A stretch of 64,000 nucleotides of DNA from Clostridium acidisoli DSM 12555 (GCF_900176305.1 NZ_FWXH01000010.1:1-64000), one strand, 5' to 3'; shown: positions 24,940 to 33,011, counted from the first letter of the stretch. Numbers and translations: made by a program. Notes: a model not told the origin generated them from the letters alone.

Positions 24940-25158
24940 ATGACAGATAAAAATAAAGAAAATAATAAGGAAATGGATCCTAAAGAAATACAAAATATGC
25001 TTAAAAATATGGATATGAAAAAATTGCAAGATACAATGAACAATGTAAACATAAATGAATTGCAACAAACAATAAACAATATAGACTTTAAACAGCTTGC
25101 AGTAATAATTAATATGCTTAAATTAATTACAAAAAATAAAGGTAATTCTTCAAAATAG
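24940..25158 (+). CDS. Small protein built of 12-residue repeats, paralogue 3
   Basis: 72 residues. Three consecutive 12-residue repeats, MDMKKLQDTMNN, VNINELQQTINN and IDFKQLAVIINM, take up about half the protein (residues ~23-58); the rest is charged. The start is ATG 24940, 7 bases after AGAGGTG; an upstream GTG at 24931 overlaps that site. The repeat has hydrophobic residues at positions 1, 3, 6 and 9/10, so it should form an amphipathic helical stack. Pairs with the CCC gene at 25264. Confidence 0.75.
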   Translation: MTDKNKENNKEMDPKEIQNMLKNMDMKKLQDTMNNVNINELQQTINNIDFKQLAVIINMLKLITKNKGNSSK

Positions 25159-25171
25159 ATAAAAGCAATTC

Positions 25172-25199
25172 ACATTTTTTAATTAATAGGAATAATATA
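25172..25199 (+). promoter_or_regulatory. Sigma-K-like promoter candidate
   Basis: AC at 25172-25173, 16 bases, then GAATA-ATA-TA at 25190-25199, immediately before the duplicated leader block. Confidence 0.45.
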
Positions 25200-25200
25200 A

Positions 25201-25223
25201 AGTATAAACAAAAGATGGAAAAT
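25201..25223 (+). repeat. Duplicated 5' leader block, copy 2
   Basis: Exact 23-base copy of 24553-24575, in the same position relative to a GAATA-N3-TA box and a CCC-motif gene. Confidence 0.7.
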
Positions 25224-25250
25224 AAATATACATTGACCATAGCCCAAGAA

Positions 25251-25258
25251 GGGGGGGG
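25251..25258 (+). promoter_or_regulatory. G8 tract forming the ribosome binding site
   Basis: Eight consecutive G, 5 bases before ATG 25264, in an otherwise AT-rich region. It serves as the Shine-Dalgarno sequence and could vary in length by slippage, changing translation of the CCC-motif protein. Confidence 0.5.
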
Positions 25259-25263
25259 TATAT

Positions 25264-25476
25264 ATGTGTAAAAAACATGAAAATGTAACTGTTTATCAAC
25301 CACTACCAGCTGTAGGCGGTAATTGTTGCTGCAACTTACCAAATCTAGTAATATTAATATTAATAGTTCTTCAATTCTCTAAAAAGGGAGGTCATGGAGG
25401 AAAATTTGATAATGGAATATTGTTCATAATAGCATTGTTCTATCTATCTTGTTGTAATCCATGCAAGAATATGTAG
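25264..25476 (+). CDS. Small CCC-motif membrane protein, paralogue 3
   Basis: 70 residues: GGNCCCNLPNL at ~18-28, hydrophobic VILILIVLQFSKK, a short Gly/His linker, then DNGILFIIALFYLSCCNPCK. It is the shortest and cleanest version of the shared architecture. ATG is preceded by the G8 tract. Last gene of the cluster, closed by a hairpin at 25489-25507. Confidence 0.8.
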   Translation: MCKKHENVTVYQPLPAVGGNCCCNLPNLVILILIVLQFSKKGGHGGKFDNGILFIIALFYLSCCNPCKNM

Positions 25477-25488
25477 TTAAAAAATCTT

Positions 25489-25510
25489 GAGGGCGTAAAA
25501 GGCCCTCTTC
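25489..25510 (+). terminator. Terminator closing the small-protein cluster
   Basis: GAGGGC (25489-25494) pairs with GCCCTC (25502-25507), followed by TTCT. Short stem, weak T-tract. Confidence 0.6.
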
Positions 25511-25546
25511 TGATATAATGTATATAAATTCATAAGTAAATTTTTA

Positions 25547-26020
25547 TTACATAATATGAAGAAATCGCGAAGTAAAGACTAAAGAATTTTATCATAGCTA
25601 AAGCTAGATAAAAAGATTAAAGAAAGCCTTCGGCTAGATGGAAGAATTGACGGGGCTAAAGCCGTCAAAGGTGAGAGAAGTTACTTACGTAACAGATAAA
25701 AGATGAATTTCCTAGTATAAAGTAATTGGACTTATATGTTTTAAACCGTAGGTTTTGGTTTTAGGCGAAGCCTTATGTAAACATATATCTACTTAAGTTT
25801 TTAGTGCTACACAAAATTTAAGTTCGAGATACATGACCTTCGGTGAAAAAAATGAATGGCAATATACTTTAGATTCTAAACCTTTTGCTGCAAGCAAATT
25901 CTCTCACCATTAACTGCATTACCGTTAATTCTTTAATCTTGCCACTCTGGCAATCTTACACCTTTTTGCTCACGCAGTAGAGGAAAATCTTTAACCAACT
26001 TGCTTCGTAATTTATGACAA
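25547..26020 (+). repeat. Dispersed intergenic element, copy A (subtype 1)
   Basis: About 470 bp filling the gap before the HAD gene. The left end ATAATATGAAGAAATCGCGAAG and right end CTTGCTTCGTAATTTATG are imperfect inverted repeats. It shares arms with the copy at 50249 (AAAGCCTTCGGCTAGAT, CCACTCTGG, CACGCAGTAGAGGAAAAT). It shares a core with all full copies: ACCGTAGGTTTTG...TTTTAGGCG-AGCC and GACCTTCGGT...GAATGGCAATATACTTTAGA. Hairpins include GCCTTCGGC, GACGGGGCTAAAGCCGTC and GTTACTTACGTAAC. No credible ORF. Confidence 0.8.
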
Positions 26021-26039
26021 TTATAAATATTAAATAATT

Positions 26040-26068
26040 TTGTTTTTTCAGTGAACATAATATAAAAT
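26040..26068 (+). promoter_or_regulatory. Sigma-A promoter of the HAD gene
   Basis: TTGTTT (26040-26045), 17 bases, TAAAAT (26063-26068), just beyond the right end of element copy A and 36 bases before the ATG. Confidence 0.5.
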
Positions 26069-26104
26069 ATAGATGTAATGTACAAAAGGATGAGGAGGAA
26101 TAAT

Positions 26105-26761
26105 ATGTTTAAAGCAGTTATATTTGATATGGATGGTGTTCTAGTAGATAGTGAATTAGAACATTTGGTAGTTGAAACAAAACTTTTAAAGAGCATAGGC
26201 ATAGAACTTGAAGAAGGTGAGCATAACAAATTTGTAGGTACTACTGCAAATTACAAATGGAGTTGTATTAAAGAAAAATATAAGATAGATAAATCCATTG
26301 AAGAGCTTATGAAACTTAATACTGATGCATATTATGACCATATTACTTCAAATGATGTATTAAAGCCAATAGATGGGGTCACTGAATTAGTAGATAATTT
26401 AAGTAGAAATGGATTCAAACTTGCAGTAGGTTCATCTTCAAACATGAATGCTATTGAAACAACATTAAAGGCAATTAAACTTGAAAAATATTTTGAAGCT
26501 GTAGTTTCAGGTCAATATGTTAAACTTAGCAAGCCAGAACCAGATATATTTTTATATGCAGCAGATAAGCTTGGTGTAAAACCAGAAGAATGTCTTGTTA
26601 TAGAGGACTCACATAACGGAGTTATAGCTGCAAACAAAGCAGGGATGAAGTGTCTTGGATACATAAGCGAACATTCTGGAAATCAAGATATTTCTACAGC
26701 TGATTTGATTACAGATTCATTTCATAAGATTTCAATAGAAGACCTCAAAAAATTATTTTAG
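26105..26761 (+). CDS. HAD-superfamily hydrolase (subfamily IA, beta-phosphoglucomutase-like)
   Basis: 218 residues. Motif I DMDGVLVDSE (nucleophile and general-acid Asp at residues 8 and 10) and motif II VGSSSN are clear, followed by a conserved Lys in KPEPDIF and motif III IEDSHNGV. A helical cap at ~15-80 fits the C1 cap of sugar-phosphate phosphatases and beta-phosphoglucomutases. The start is ATG 26105 after GAGGAGG; an upstream in-frame ATG is not needed. The substrate is not determined; no maltose or trehalose phosphorylase gene is nearby. Confidence 0.9.
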   Translation: MFKAVIFDMDGVLVDSELEHLVVETKLLKSIGIELEEGEHNKFVGTTANYKWSCIKEKYKIDKSIEELMKLNTDAYYDHITSNDVLKPIDGVTELVDNLSRNGFKLAVGSSSNMNAIETTLKAIKLEKYFEAVVSGQYVKLSKPEPDIFLYAADKLGVKPEECLVIEDSHNGVIAANKAGMKCLGYISEHSGNQDISTADLITDSFHKISIEDLKKLF

Positions 26762-26851
26762 TTTTTCTAATCTAATTCTAATCTTAGATTAATAATCATA
26801 TAATTTTCTCCATTTATAATAAAAGCATAATAAGATATGGAGGGATTTAAA

Positions 26852-27289
26852 ATGAGTATTGATTTGAAATTAATTGATGAATTAAAAAAGAGAGCCGATG
26901 TAAGTTATGAGGATGCAAAAGAAGCACTTGAAAAAAACAATGGTGATTTGGTTGAAGCATTAATTTATCTTGAAAAACAAAACAAAGTTAAGACAGAGCC
27001 TGAAAATGGATTTATTAGTTCTGTAAAAAAAATAATAAAAAAAGGAAACAGAATAAAATTTATCATAAAAAAAGAAGAGAGTACAATATTAAGTATTCCG
27101 CTAACAGCAGGTATTGTTATAACAGTTTTCGCACCATATGTAACCGTAATAGGAATAATCTTAGCAATTTTTACTGGACATAAAATAAGGTTTCAAAGTG
27201 CAAAAGGCGAAGATATGAAGGTAAACGAAACTGTTGATAAAGTTACAAACATTGTAGACAAGGTAAAGACAAATCTTACAAGTGAGTAA
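26852..27289 (+). CDS. DUF4342 protein with N-terminal UBA/TS-N-like domain
   Basis: 145 residues. An N-terminal three-helix UBA/TS-N-like domain (~5-42: LKKRADVSYEDAKEALEKNN) resembles the ribosome- or protein-binding module of EF-Ts. A DUF4342 part follows with one or two hydrophobic segments (~85-118). The start is ATG 26852, 8 bases after GGAGGG. Followed by a terminator and a two-component system. Function unknown. Confidence 0.8.
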   Translation: MSIDLKLIDELKKRADVSYEDAKEALEKNNGDLVEALIYLEKQNKVKTEPENGFISSVKKIIKKGNRIKFIIKKEESTILSIPLTAGIVITVFAPYVTVIGIILAIFTGHKIRFQSAKGEDMKVNETVDKVTNIVDKVKTNLTSE

Positions 27290-27328
27290 AGTTTACCTAA
27301 TTGAACAAAATTTAGTTAATAGTATAAT

Positions 27329-27362
27329 AATGATAAGGTAGTTTAGGATGCCTTATCATTTC
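27329..27362 (+). terminator. Terminator after the DUF4342 gene
   Basis: AATGATAAGG pairs with CCTTATCATT around TAGTTTAGGATG, followed by TCTTAT. Moderate T-tract. Confidence 0.65.
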
Positions 27363-27381
27363 TTATATATGGAGGTTTTTT

Positions 27382-28068
27382 ATGAGAGCATACAAGGTTC
27401 TTATTATAGAAGACGAACTTAAGATAGCTAGGTTTGTAGAACTTGAGCTTAAGTACGAGGGATACGATGTAGAAAAGTCTAATGATGGAAAAGTTGGACT
27501 TATAATGGCATTAAAAGATAAATATGATATTATATTATTAGACATAATGCTACCATCCATGAATGGCATAGAAGTTTTAAGAAGATTAAGAGAAAGTTGT
27601 GATACACCTGTTATAATGCTTACAGCTAAAGATGAAGTTATGGATAAGGTTATAGGACTTGATATGGGGGCCAATGATTATGTAACAAAGCCATTTGCAA
27701 TTGAGGAATTACTTGCGAGGATTAGAGCAATACTTAAAACAACAAAAATAAGAAAAGAAAGCTTAGAAATTTTGCAAATAAATAAGCTTAAAATGGACTT
27801 AAAAAAGTATGTGGTATCTTATGATGATAAGATTATAGATTTGACTAAGAGAGAATTTGACTTGTTACAATATCTTATAGAAAATAAAAATATTGTACTA
27901 ACTAGAGAAAAAATAGTTGAAAAGGTCTGGGGATATGATTATCTTGGAGATACTAATATTGTGGATGTCTATATAAGATATCTGAGATCCAAGATAGATG
28001 AAAAATACAAGATAAAATTAATAAACACTGTTAGAGGAGTTGGATATTTACTAAAAGATGAGATATAG
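27382..28068 (+). CDS. OmpR-family response regulator
   Basis: 228 residues. Receiver domain with acidic pair ED at 10-11, phospho-acceptor D54 (ILLDIMLPS), Thr in LTAKD and Lys in VTKPF, then a winged-helix DNA-binding domain (~130-226). TGGAGG before ATG. The stop overlaps the kinase start by 11 bases, so the pair is coupled. Closest in layout to ArlR/CssR-like regulators; target genes unknown. Confidence 0.95.
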   Translation: MRAYKVLIIEDELKIARFVELELKYEGYDVEKSNDGKVGLIMALKDKYDIILLDIMLPSMNGIEVLRRLRESCDTPVIMLTAKDEVMDKVIGLDMGANDYVTKPFAIEELLARIRAILKTTKIRKESLEILQINKLKMDLKKYVVSYDDKIIDLTKREFDLLQYLIENKNIVLTREKIVEKVWGYDYLGDTNIVDVYIRYLRSKIDEKYKIKLINTVRGVGYLLKDEI

Positions 28069-29599
28069 AAAAGATAGATTTATAAAAATTATTAAATTTA
28101 TAATGTTAATGTTTTTTTTACCTTTTCGTATATTTAGAATTTTTATTAGACTAATTAGTAAAATTAAAGAAAAAATTTCTTTAAGACTAAAATTTTCCAT
28201 TACATTTAAAATAACTTCCATTTATACTTTGATTTTTGCCATCATCTATATAGTTATAAGTGTAATAATAATAAGTTTATTTTCATTATATATTGGGAAA
28301 AATGTTGAAAATAACATACAAAAAGATATTAAATTAATATCTTATAATCTAATATCTAATGAAGATATGCCCAAAGAGTATATATTAGAAATTTCACAAA
28401 TAGAAGATATATCCATAGATTTATTTGATGAAAACAACAAATTGGTTTACTCAACAGATGGCAATAAAGGAAATGTCATGCTTTATAAAAAAGGAATCCA
28501 TAGCAATTTGCAAAATTTAAATGGAGACTATATGCTTTTAACTAGTAGAAATTCTGCGCCATGGATAATTTTAAGCAAAACCTCAAAGTGGTATGGCAAA
28601 AATGTGGTGATTCAAATTAGGCATAATCTATATAGAGAAATATTAAAAATAATAATACTTTTCTGTGCTCTAATGCTTATTAATATAATATTTATAGTAA
28701 TTACTATAAGAATAGGTTCAAAAGCTAGTAGAAAAATGCTTAAACCTATTGAGAACATGACAAATACTGTTAAGAATATAGATGTAAACGTACTTAATAC
28801 AAGACTCGATATAAACGGTGCTCAAGATGAACTTAAAGATTTAGCTATAACTTTTAATAGTATGTTGAATAGAATTGAGAAGTCTTATGATGAACAAAAA
28901 CAATTTGTTTCAGATGCTTCTCATGAGTTAAGAACGCCAATTTCAGTTATACAAGGATATGCAAACCTTTTGAAGAGATGGGGAAAAGATGACAGAGATG
29001 TTCTGGAAGAGGCCATAGATGCAATTAAAACCGAATCTGAAAGTATGAAGGAGTTAATAGAAAAATTGTTGTTTTTAGCAAGAGGAGATAATTCTAGGCA
29101 AAGAATAGAAATAACTAATTTTCAAATTAATAAGTTGATTGATGAAATCATAAAAGAAACAATATTAATTGATAAGGAGCATGAAATAATAAATAACCAA
29201 AATCATAACATTAATATTGATGCAGATTATAACTTGCTTAAGGAGGCAATTAGAGTATTTATTGATAATAGTATAAAATATACACCTGTTAACGGAAAGA
29301 TAATTGTTGACAGTTCATTAAAAGATTCATCACAAGTAATGATTTCAGTAGAAGACACTGGTATAGGTATTAATAGAGAAGATCTTCCAAACATATTTAA
29401 TAGATTTTACAGAGCGGATAAATCAAGAACAAAAAAAACAGGTGGGACTGGCTTAGGTCTTGCAATTGCAAAGTGGATAATATTAAAACATAAGGGGAGT
29501 ATAAATGTTAAGAGCAAGATCAATGAAGGAACAAAGATAACTATAGTATTACCTTTAAAGCAAAATGAAGCAGCTCAAAATGAGAAAGTTGAAAGCTAA
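28058..29599 (+). CDS. Sensor histidine kinase (ArlS-like)
   Basis: 513 residues. Two membrane helices (~52-80 and ~190-215) enclose a ~110-residue extracellular sensor. A HAMP domain follows, then HisKA with phospho-acceptor H289 in DASHELRTP and an ATPase domain with N box FIDNSIKYT, G1 box DTGIGI and GLGLAIAK. Also a cytoplasmic N-terminal extension of ~50 basic residues. The start overlaps the response-regulator gene. The signal is unknown. Confidence 0.93.
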   Translation: MRYRKDRFIKIIKFIMLMFFLPFRIFRIFIRLISKIKEKISLRLKFSITFKITSIYTLIFAIIYIVISVIIISLFSLYIGKNVENNIQKDIKLISYNLISNEDMPKEYILEISQIEDISIDLFDENNKLVYSTDGNKGNVMLYKKGIHSNLQNLNGDYMLLTSRNSAPWIILSKTSKWYGKNVVIQIRHNLYREILKIIILFCALMLINIIFIVITIRIGSKASRKMLKPIENMTNTVKNIDVNVLNTRLDINGAQDELKDLAITFNSMLNRIEKSYDEQKQFVSDASHELRTPISVIQGYANLLKRWGKDDRDVLEEAIDAIKTESESMKELIEKLLFLARGDNSRQRIEITNFQINKLIDEIIKETILIDKEHEIINNQNHNINIDADYNLLKEAIRVFIDNSIKYTPVNGKIIVDSSLKDSSQVMISVEDTGIGINREDLPNIFNRFYRADKSRTKKTGGTGLGLAIAKWIILKHKGSINVKSKINEGTKITIVLPLKQNEAAQNEKVES

Positions 29600-29634
29600 G
29601 GATATAAATGTTTTTCCTTAACTTTCAACTTTTT
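29585..29634 (+). terminator. Rho-independent terminator
   Basis: AAAGTTGAAAGCTAAGGA and TCCTTAACTTTCAACT pair around an A/T loop, then TTTTATT. The left arm lies in the last codons of the kinase gene. Confidence 0.8.
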
Positions 29635-29642
29635 ATTATCAA

Positions 29643-31439
29643 TTATATATCTATACCAATCATTTTCATTAAGTATTTAGCATTTGTGGTATCTGAGCGT
29701 CCAGATCGTAATTTATAATCAAAATGAATTTTATTGTCAATATAATCTTCTCTAAAATGATAATTTTTTATCTTGCCTTCGTTTATATCTTCTAGGTCAC
29801 AAAGCTCAAAGTCATGAGTAGAAATTAATCCACAACACCAAGGTTTATTTAAATGTTTTAACACAGTTTTAGCACCTATAATTCTGTCATTTGAATTAGT
29901 TCCTCTAAATATTTCATCAATTAAAAATAACATTGGTTCCTCTGTAGGTAAAAAGTTCAATATTGTTTTAATTCTAGTTAATTCCACATAAAAGGTTGAT
30001 AACCCTTTGCTAAGATCATCACTTATGCGCATTGAGGTAAACACTTTTAAAAGACCACATTCAAATGCATCGGCACAGACTTCAGCACCAGTATAAGCTA
30101 ATACAAGGTTTATACCTATGGTTCTTAAAAAGGTTGTTTTTCCTGACATATTAGAACCAGTTATAATAAAAATATTGTTTTCAAAACTTACATCATTGTA
30201 TATCCTTGAAGTAGTTTCAATAAGTGGATGACCAAGATTTTTACCATGAATCCTTGAAATGTTATTTGAAAAAGTTGGGTAACAAAGTTTAGAGCTTAAA
30301 TGAGAGATTGTAGCTAAACTTGATATTACCTCAAAATCGGCAACAGTTTCTAAATAAATTCTAACGAGACTTCTATAGTTATCTTTCCATTTTTCAAGAG
30401 AAAACAAACATCTATAATCCCAAAATAAAAGTAAATTTAAAATGAAATATAATAAAAAATTGTTTCTGAGATTAACGGCACTTATAATTGTATCTATTTT
30501 TTTTAATACAGTTGAAGCTTTAGCCTTTGTATATAAGTTTTTTTGAAGTCCATTTAAAAGTGGAGAACTAAATTTTTCATTTTCAATAAGATATAACATA
30601 TTACCGTAAGCAGAAAAACTATTATTAAAGGCTTCAATGGAGTTAAGTACAGGGTACACATTTATGTAACTTATTATATTTATTAAAGCATGAAGTAAGA
30701 ATAAAACAAATAAAATATAATAAAGTATAGGCAGTTTTAATATTATTGATGATATTAAACAAATTAGAGTAAGTACAGGAAGTATATTTATGACAAGTTT
30801 AAAGATATCTTCATTCCATATTTCATCTTTACTTTCTATGTAATCTAGTAGAGGATTAGAGTCTTTTGAAAATTTTTTATTTGCCATACCTTCACTTTGA
30901 AGCTTTTGACAAAATTTAATTCTTTCAGATAATTCTTTTACAGCACTTTGCCTGCCCTTAATTTTTTCTATATTTAAATCGGGTGATTTTAAAATATTTG
31001 ACAATTTTATACGTCCTAAAAAGGTGGTAGTTGTATTAATTAGTTGAAATAAAGAGTTATTACCAAATATGTCTAAATCGTTTGAATAAGGATGATCTAA
31101 ATCTATATATTCTTCACCAATATCATTAAATTCTGTCCAAGTTCCATTAATTCTTTTTATATAATTTTCATTTATTAATAGTAATCGTTTAATATCCTTT
31201 ATTCTAGATGATATATTAAGATCATTAACTAAAAGAAATGCAAAAAGAATTATTGAAAAAACCAGACCTAAAATTGTTATAAGTGATAAATTTTTTTTTA
31301 CAATTAAAAATAGAAAAAATATAATCATTATAAATGACAATAAACGTAAGGTCCCAAAAATACTGTGCGTTTTTTTTAAATCAAATTCATTAGCTTCAAG
31401 CTCTTTTTTACGATTTAAAAATGTATCTAATTTATTCAT
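29643..31439 (-). CDS. Membrane-anchored MutS-like ATPase
   Basis: 598 residues. It has the MutS core and ATPase domains only: Walker A TGSNMSGKTT near residue 432, Walker B LFLIDEIFRGTNSNDR ~70 residues later, then STHDFEL. The mismatch-recognition and connector domains of true MutS are absent. Instead there are two N-terminal membrane helices (~32-72) and another hydrophobic pair (~210-255). Such membrane MutS relatives exist in Firmicutes with no assigned role. The start is ATG 31439 after AAGGAGA. It follows the RusA-like gene by ~23 bases. Confidence 0.85.
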   Translation of the reverse strand: MNKLDTFLNRKKELEANEFDLKKTHSIFGTLRLLSFIMIIFFLFLIVKKNLSLITILGLVFSIILFAFLLVNDLNISSRIKDIKRLLLINENYIKRINGTWTEFNDIGEEYIDLDHPYSNDLDIFGNNSLFQLINTTTTFLGRIKLSNILKSPDLNIEKIKGRQSAVKELSERIKFCQKLQSEGMANKKFSKDSNPLLDYIESKDEIWNEDIFKLVINILPVLTLICLISSIILKLPILYYILFVLFLLHALINIISYINVYPVLNSIEAFNNSFSAYGNMLYLIENEKFSSPLLNGLQKNLYTKAKASTVLKKIDTIISAVNLRNNFLLYFILNLLLFWDYRCLFSLEKWKDNYRSLVRIYLETVADFEVISSLATISHLSSKLCYPTFSNNISRIHGKNLGHPLIETTSRIYNDVSFENNIFIITGSNMSGKTTFLRTIGINLVLAYTGAEVCADAFECGLLKVFTSMRISDDLSKGLSTFYVELTRIKTILNFLPTEEPMLFLIDEIFRGTNSNDRIIGAKTVLKHLNKPWCCGLISTHDFELCDLEDINEGKIKNYHFREDYIDNKIHFDYKLRSGRSDTTNAKYLMKMIGIDI

Positions 31440-31462
31440 TGCTACACTCTCCTTAAATTTAA

Positions 31463-32104
31463 TTAAAACAGTTTTTTTAAACAAGATTTACATATAAGCA
31501 TCTTACCTTTATTTGCAGAAACACAATCTTTAGAACTAACTTTTTTACCACATATTTCACAGATAATCAAATCAGAAATATCACTTGAGCAATTAGGTTT
31601 CTTAGTGATTGCTTTTTTTATAAATTTATTAGACCTATTAGGTGGAGGCAAGTAATCAATAGGTTTCTCTTTATTTTTTCTTTTTATTATGGTGTAGTCT
31701 ATAGAATAACTACTTTCTCCAAAAAGTTCTAGTTCAAATCGTGGATTTTCTTTATCATAAAATTCTTCTATAATCAGTCTTCTTATTTGTGCATCATTTA
31801 TTATAAGTCCACTTTTTTCGATGCCATCAAATATGCTTTTGGTTATGTTATTAGTGTCAGGATGTCTTTTTTCACTTTTGTAATAAACTTTAAGAACGGC
31901 AATAAGGGCTTCACTTAAAATTATATTGGGGTTTTGTGATCTTGCTTCATAGGCAATTTGCTCTTCATAGAGTGCATATCTATCATGATATTTTCCTGAA
32001 TTATATGGTAAAATAGCTCTCCCTTGTATGTTAAATAATTTAAAATTTGACTTTGATATTGGTGATCCTTGTATAATAACCTTTGCGTAACAATCTTCCA
32101 TCAT
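31463..32104 (-). CDS. RusA-like Holliday-junction resolvase with C-terminal zinc ribbon
   Basis: 213 residues. The RusA signature is clear: HPDTNNITKSIFDGIEKSG and NDAQI carry the conserved Asp residues that bind metal. RusA proteins cut four-way DNA junctions and are usually phage-borne at ~120 residues. This one has an extra ~80 residues ending in CEICGKK and CKSCLKKLF, a four-Cys zinc ribbon, and sits among chromosomal genes. GGAG precedes a double ATG. Co-directional with and just upstream of the MutS-like gene. Confidence 0.82.
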   Translation of the reverse strand: MMEDCYAKVIIQGSPISKSNFKLFNIQGRAILPYNSGKYHDRYALYEEQIAYEARSQNPNIILSEALIAVLKVYYKSEKRHPDTNNITKSIFDGIEKSGLIINDAQIRRLIIEEFYDKENPRFELELFGESSYSIDYTIIKRKNKEKPIDYLPPPNRSNKFIKKAITKKPNCSSDISDLIICEICGKKVSSKDCVSANKGKMLICKSCLKKLF

Positions 32105-32285
32105 GAATTCTCCATTAAAAATATTTATAGAAATATTATAACATATATAAGTTACGCACAAGTTATTAAATAATTTCTTATAAATAAGTAACAATATTGT
32201 ATATTAAAGTTGTTTTCTATATTAGAGTTAGGCTATAATCTTAGAAGAAGTTATAGAATGAATTTGTGAATTGGAGGAGTTTAGA

Positions 32286-32999
32286 ATGGCGATTACAAAA
32301 AAGAAAGAGACATCATTAAAAATAAAAAAAAGAAATGAATTTATAATGCAGCTTGTTACTATTATAATGGGGTTACTTTCTATACCTGTATATATGATTA
32401 CAAGGAATAAATATATTACAATAATATTAATTGTATTATGTTTTATTATTGTCTTAAGATACATAAAAAAAAGAAAAATATATGATTATGGAATTAAAGG
32501 TGAAATGGAGACAGCAAAAGAACTTTCAAAATTAAATAATAAGTATTATATTTATAATGATATAATTATTGGTGGAAAAGAAAAAGGGGCACAAATAGAT
32601 CACTTAGTTTTATCACCATACGGAATGTTTTGTATAGAGACCAAAAATATGAGAGGAACAATTACTGGAAGAGAAGAAGATAATAATTGGAAACAAAAAA
32701 AGATTGGACAAGGTGGCAAAATATACGAAAAAGAATTTTATAATCCATGTAAGCAGTCCAAAGGGCATATAAATGCAATAAATAATATGCTAGTGCATGA
32801 GAATTTTCATGATATAAAAGTATACTCAGTTGTGGCCTTTAACAATAGCTCAGACACAAATTTAAAAATTGAAGTAAAGCATACTACAGTATTAGAATTA
32901 GATAAACTTATTAATTTTATACTAACTAAAAATGAAAAGAAAATTGATGATTATAAATTAAAGTCATTGGTGAAATTAATAGATAGGGTTGCGGAATAA
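32286..32999 (+). CDS. NERD-domain membrane protein
   Basis: 237 residues. A basic start leads to two membrane helices (~22-40 and ~47-62) and then a NERD (nuclease-related) domain with GIKGEMETAKEL, AQIDHLVLSPYG and CIETKN: the G-E, D and E-x-K residues of the restriction-endonuclease-like fold are all present. A cytoplasmic-face nuclease or DNA-binding role is inferred. GGAGGAG before ATG. Divergent from the RusA/MutS-like pair. Confidence 0.88.
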   Translation: MAITKKKETSLKIKKRNEFIMQLVTIIMGLLSIPVYMITRNKYITIILIVLCFIIVLRYIKKRKIYDYGIKGEMETAKELSKLNNKYYIYNDIIIGGKEKGAQIDHLVLSPYGMFCIETKNMRGTITGREEDNNWKQKKIGQGGKIYEKEFYNPCKQSKGHINAINNMLVHENFHDIKVYSVVAFNNSSDTNLKIEVKHTTVLELDKLINFILTKNEKKIDDYKLKSLVKLIDRVAE

Positions 33000-33011
33000 A
33001 TAATATTTTAC

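Noticed and set aside
25933-26229. Minus-strand frame ending in LREQKGVRLPEWQD over element copy A
   Set aside because: The C-terminal part is translation of the repeat itself and the N-terminal part overlaps the HAD gene; no ribosome site. I recall such peptides as spurious annotations of repeats.
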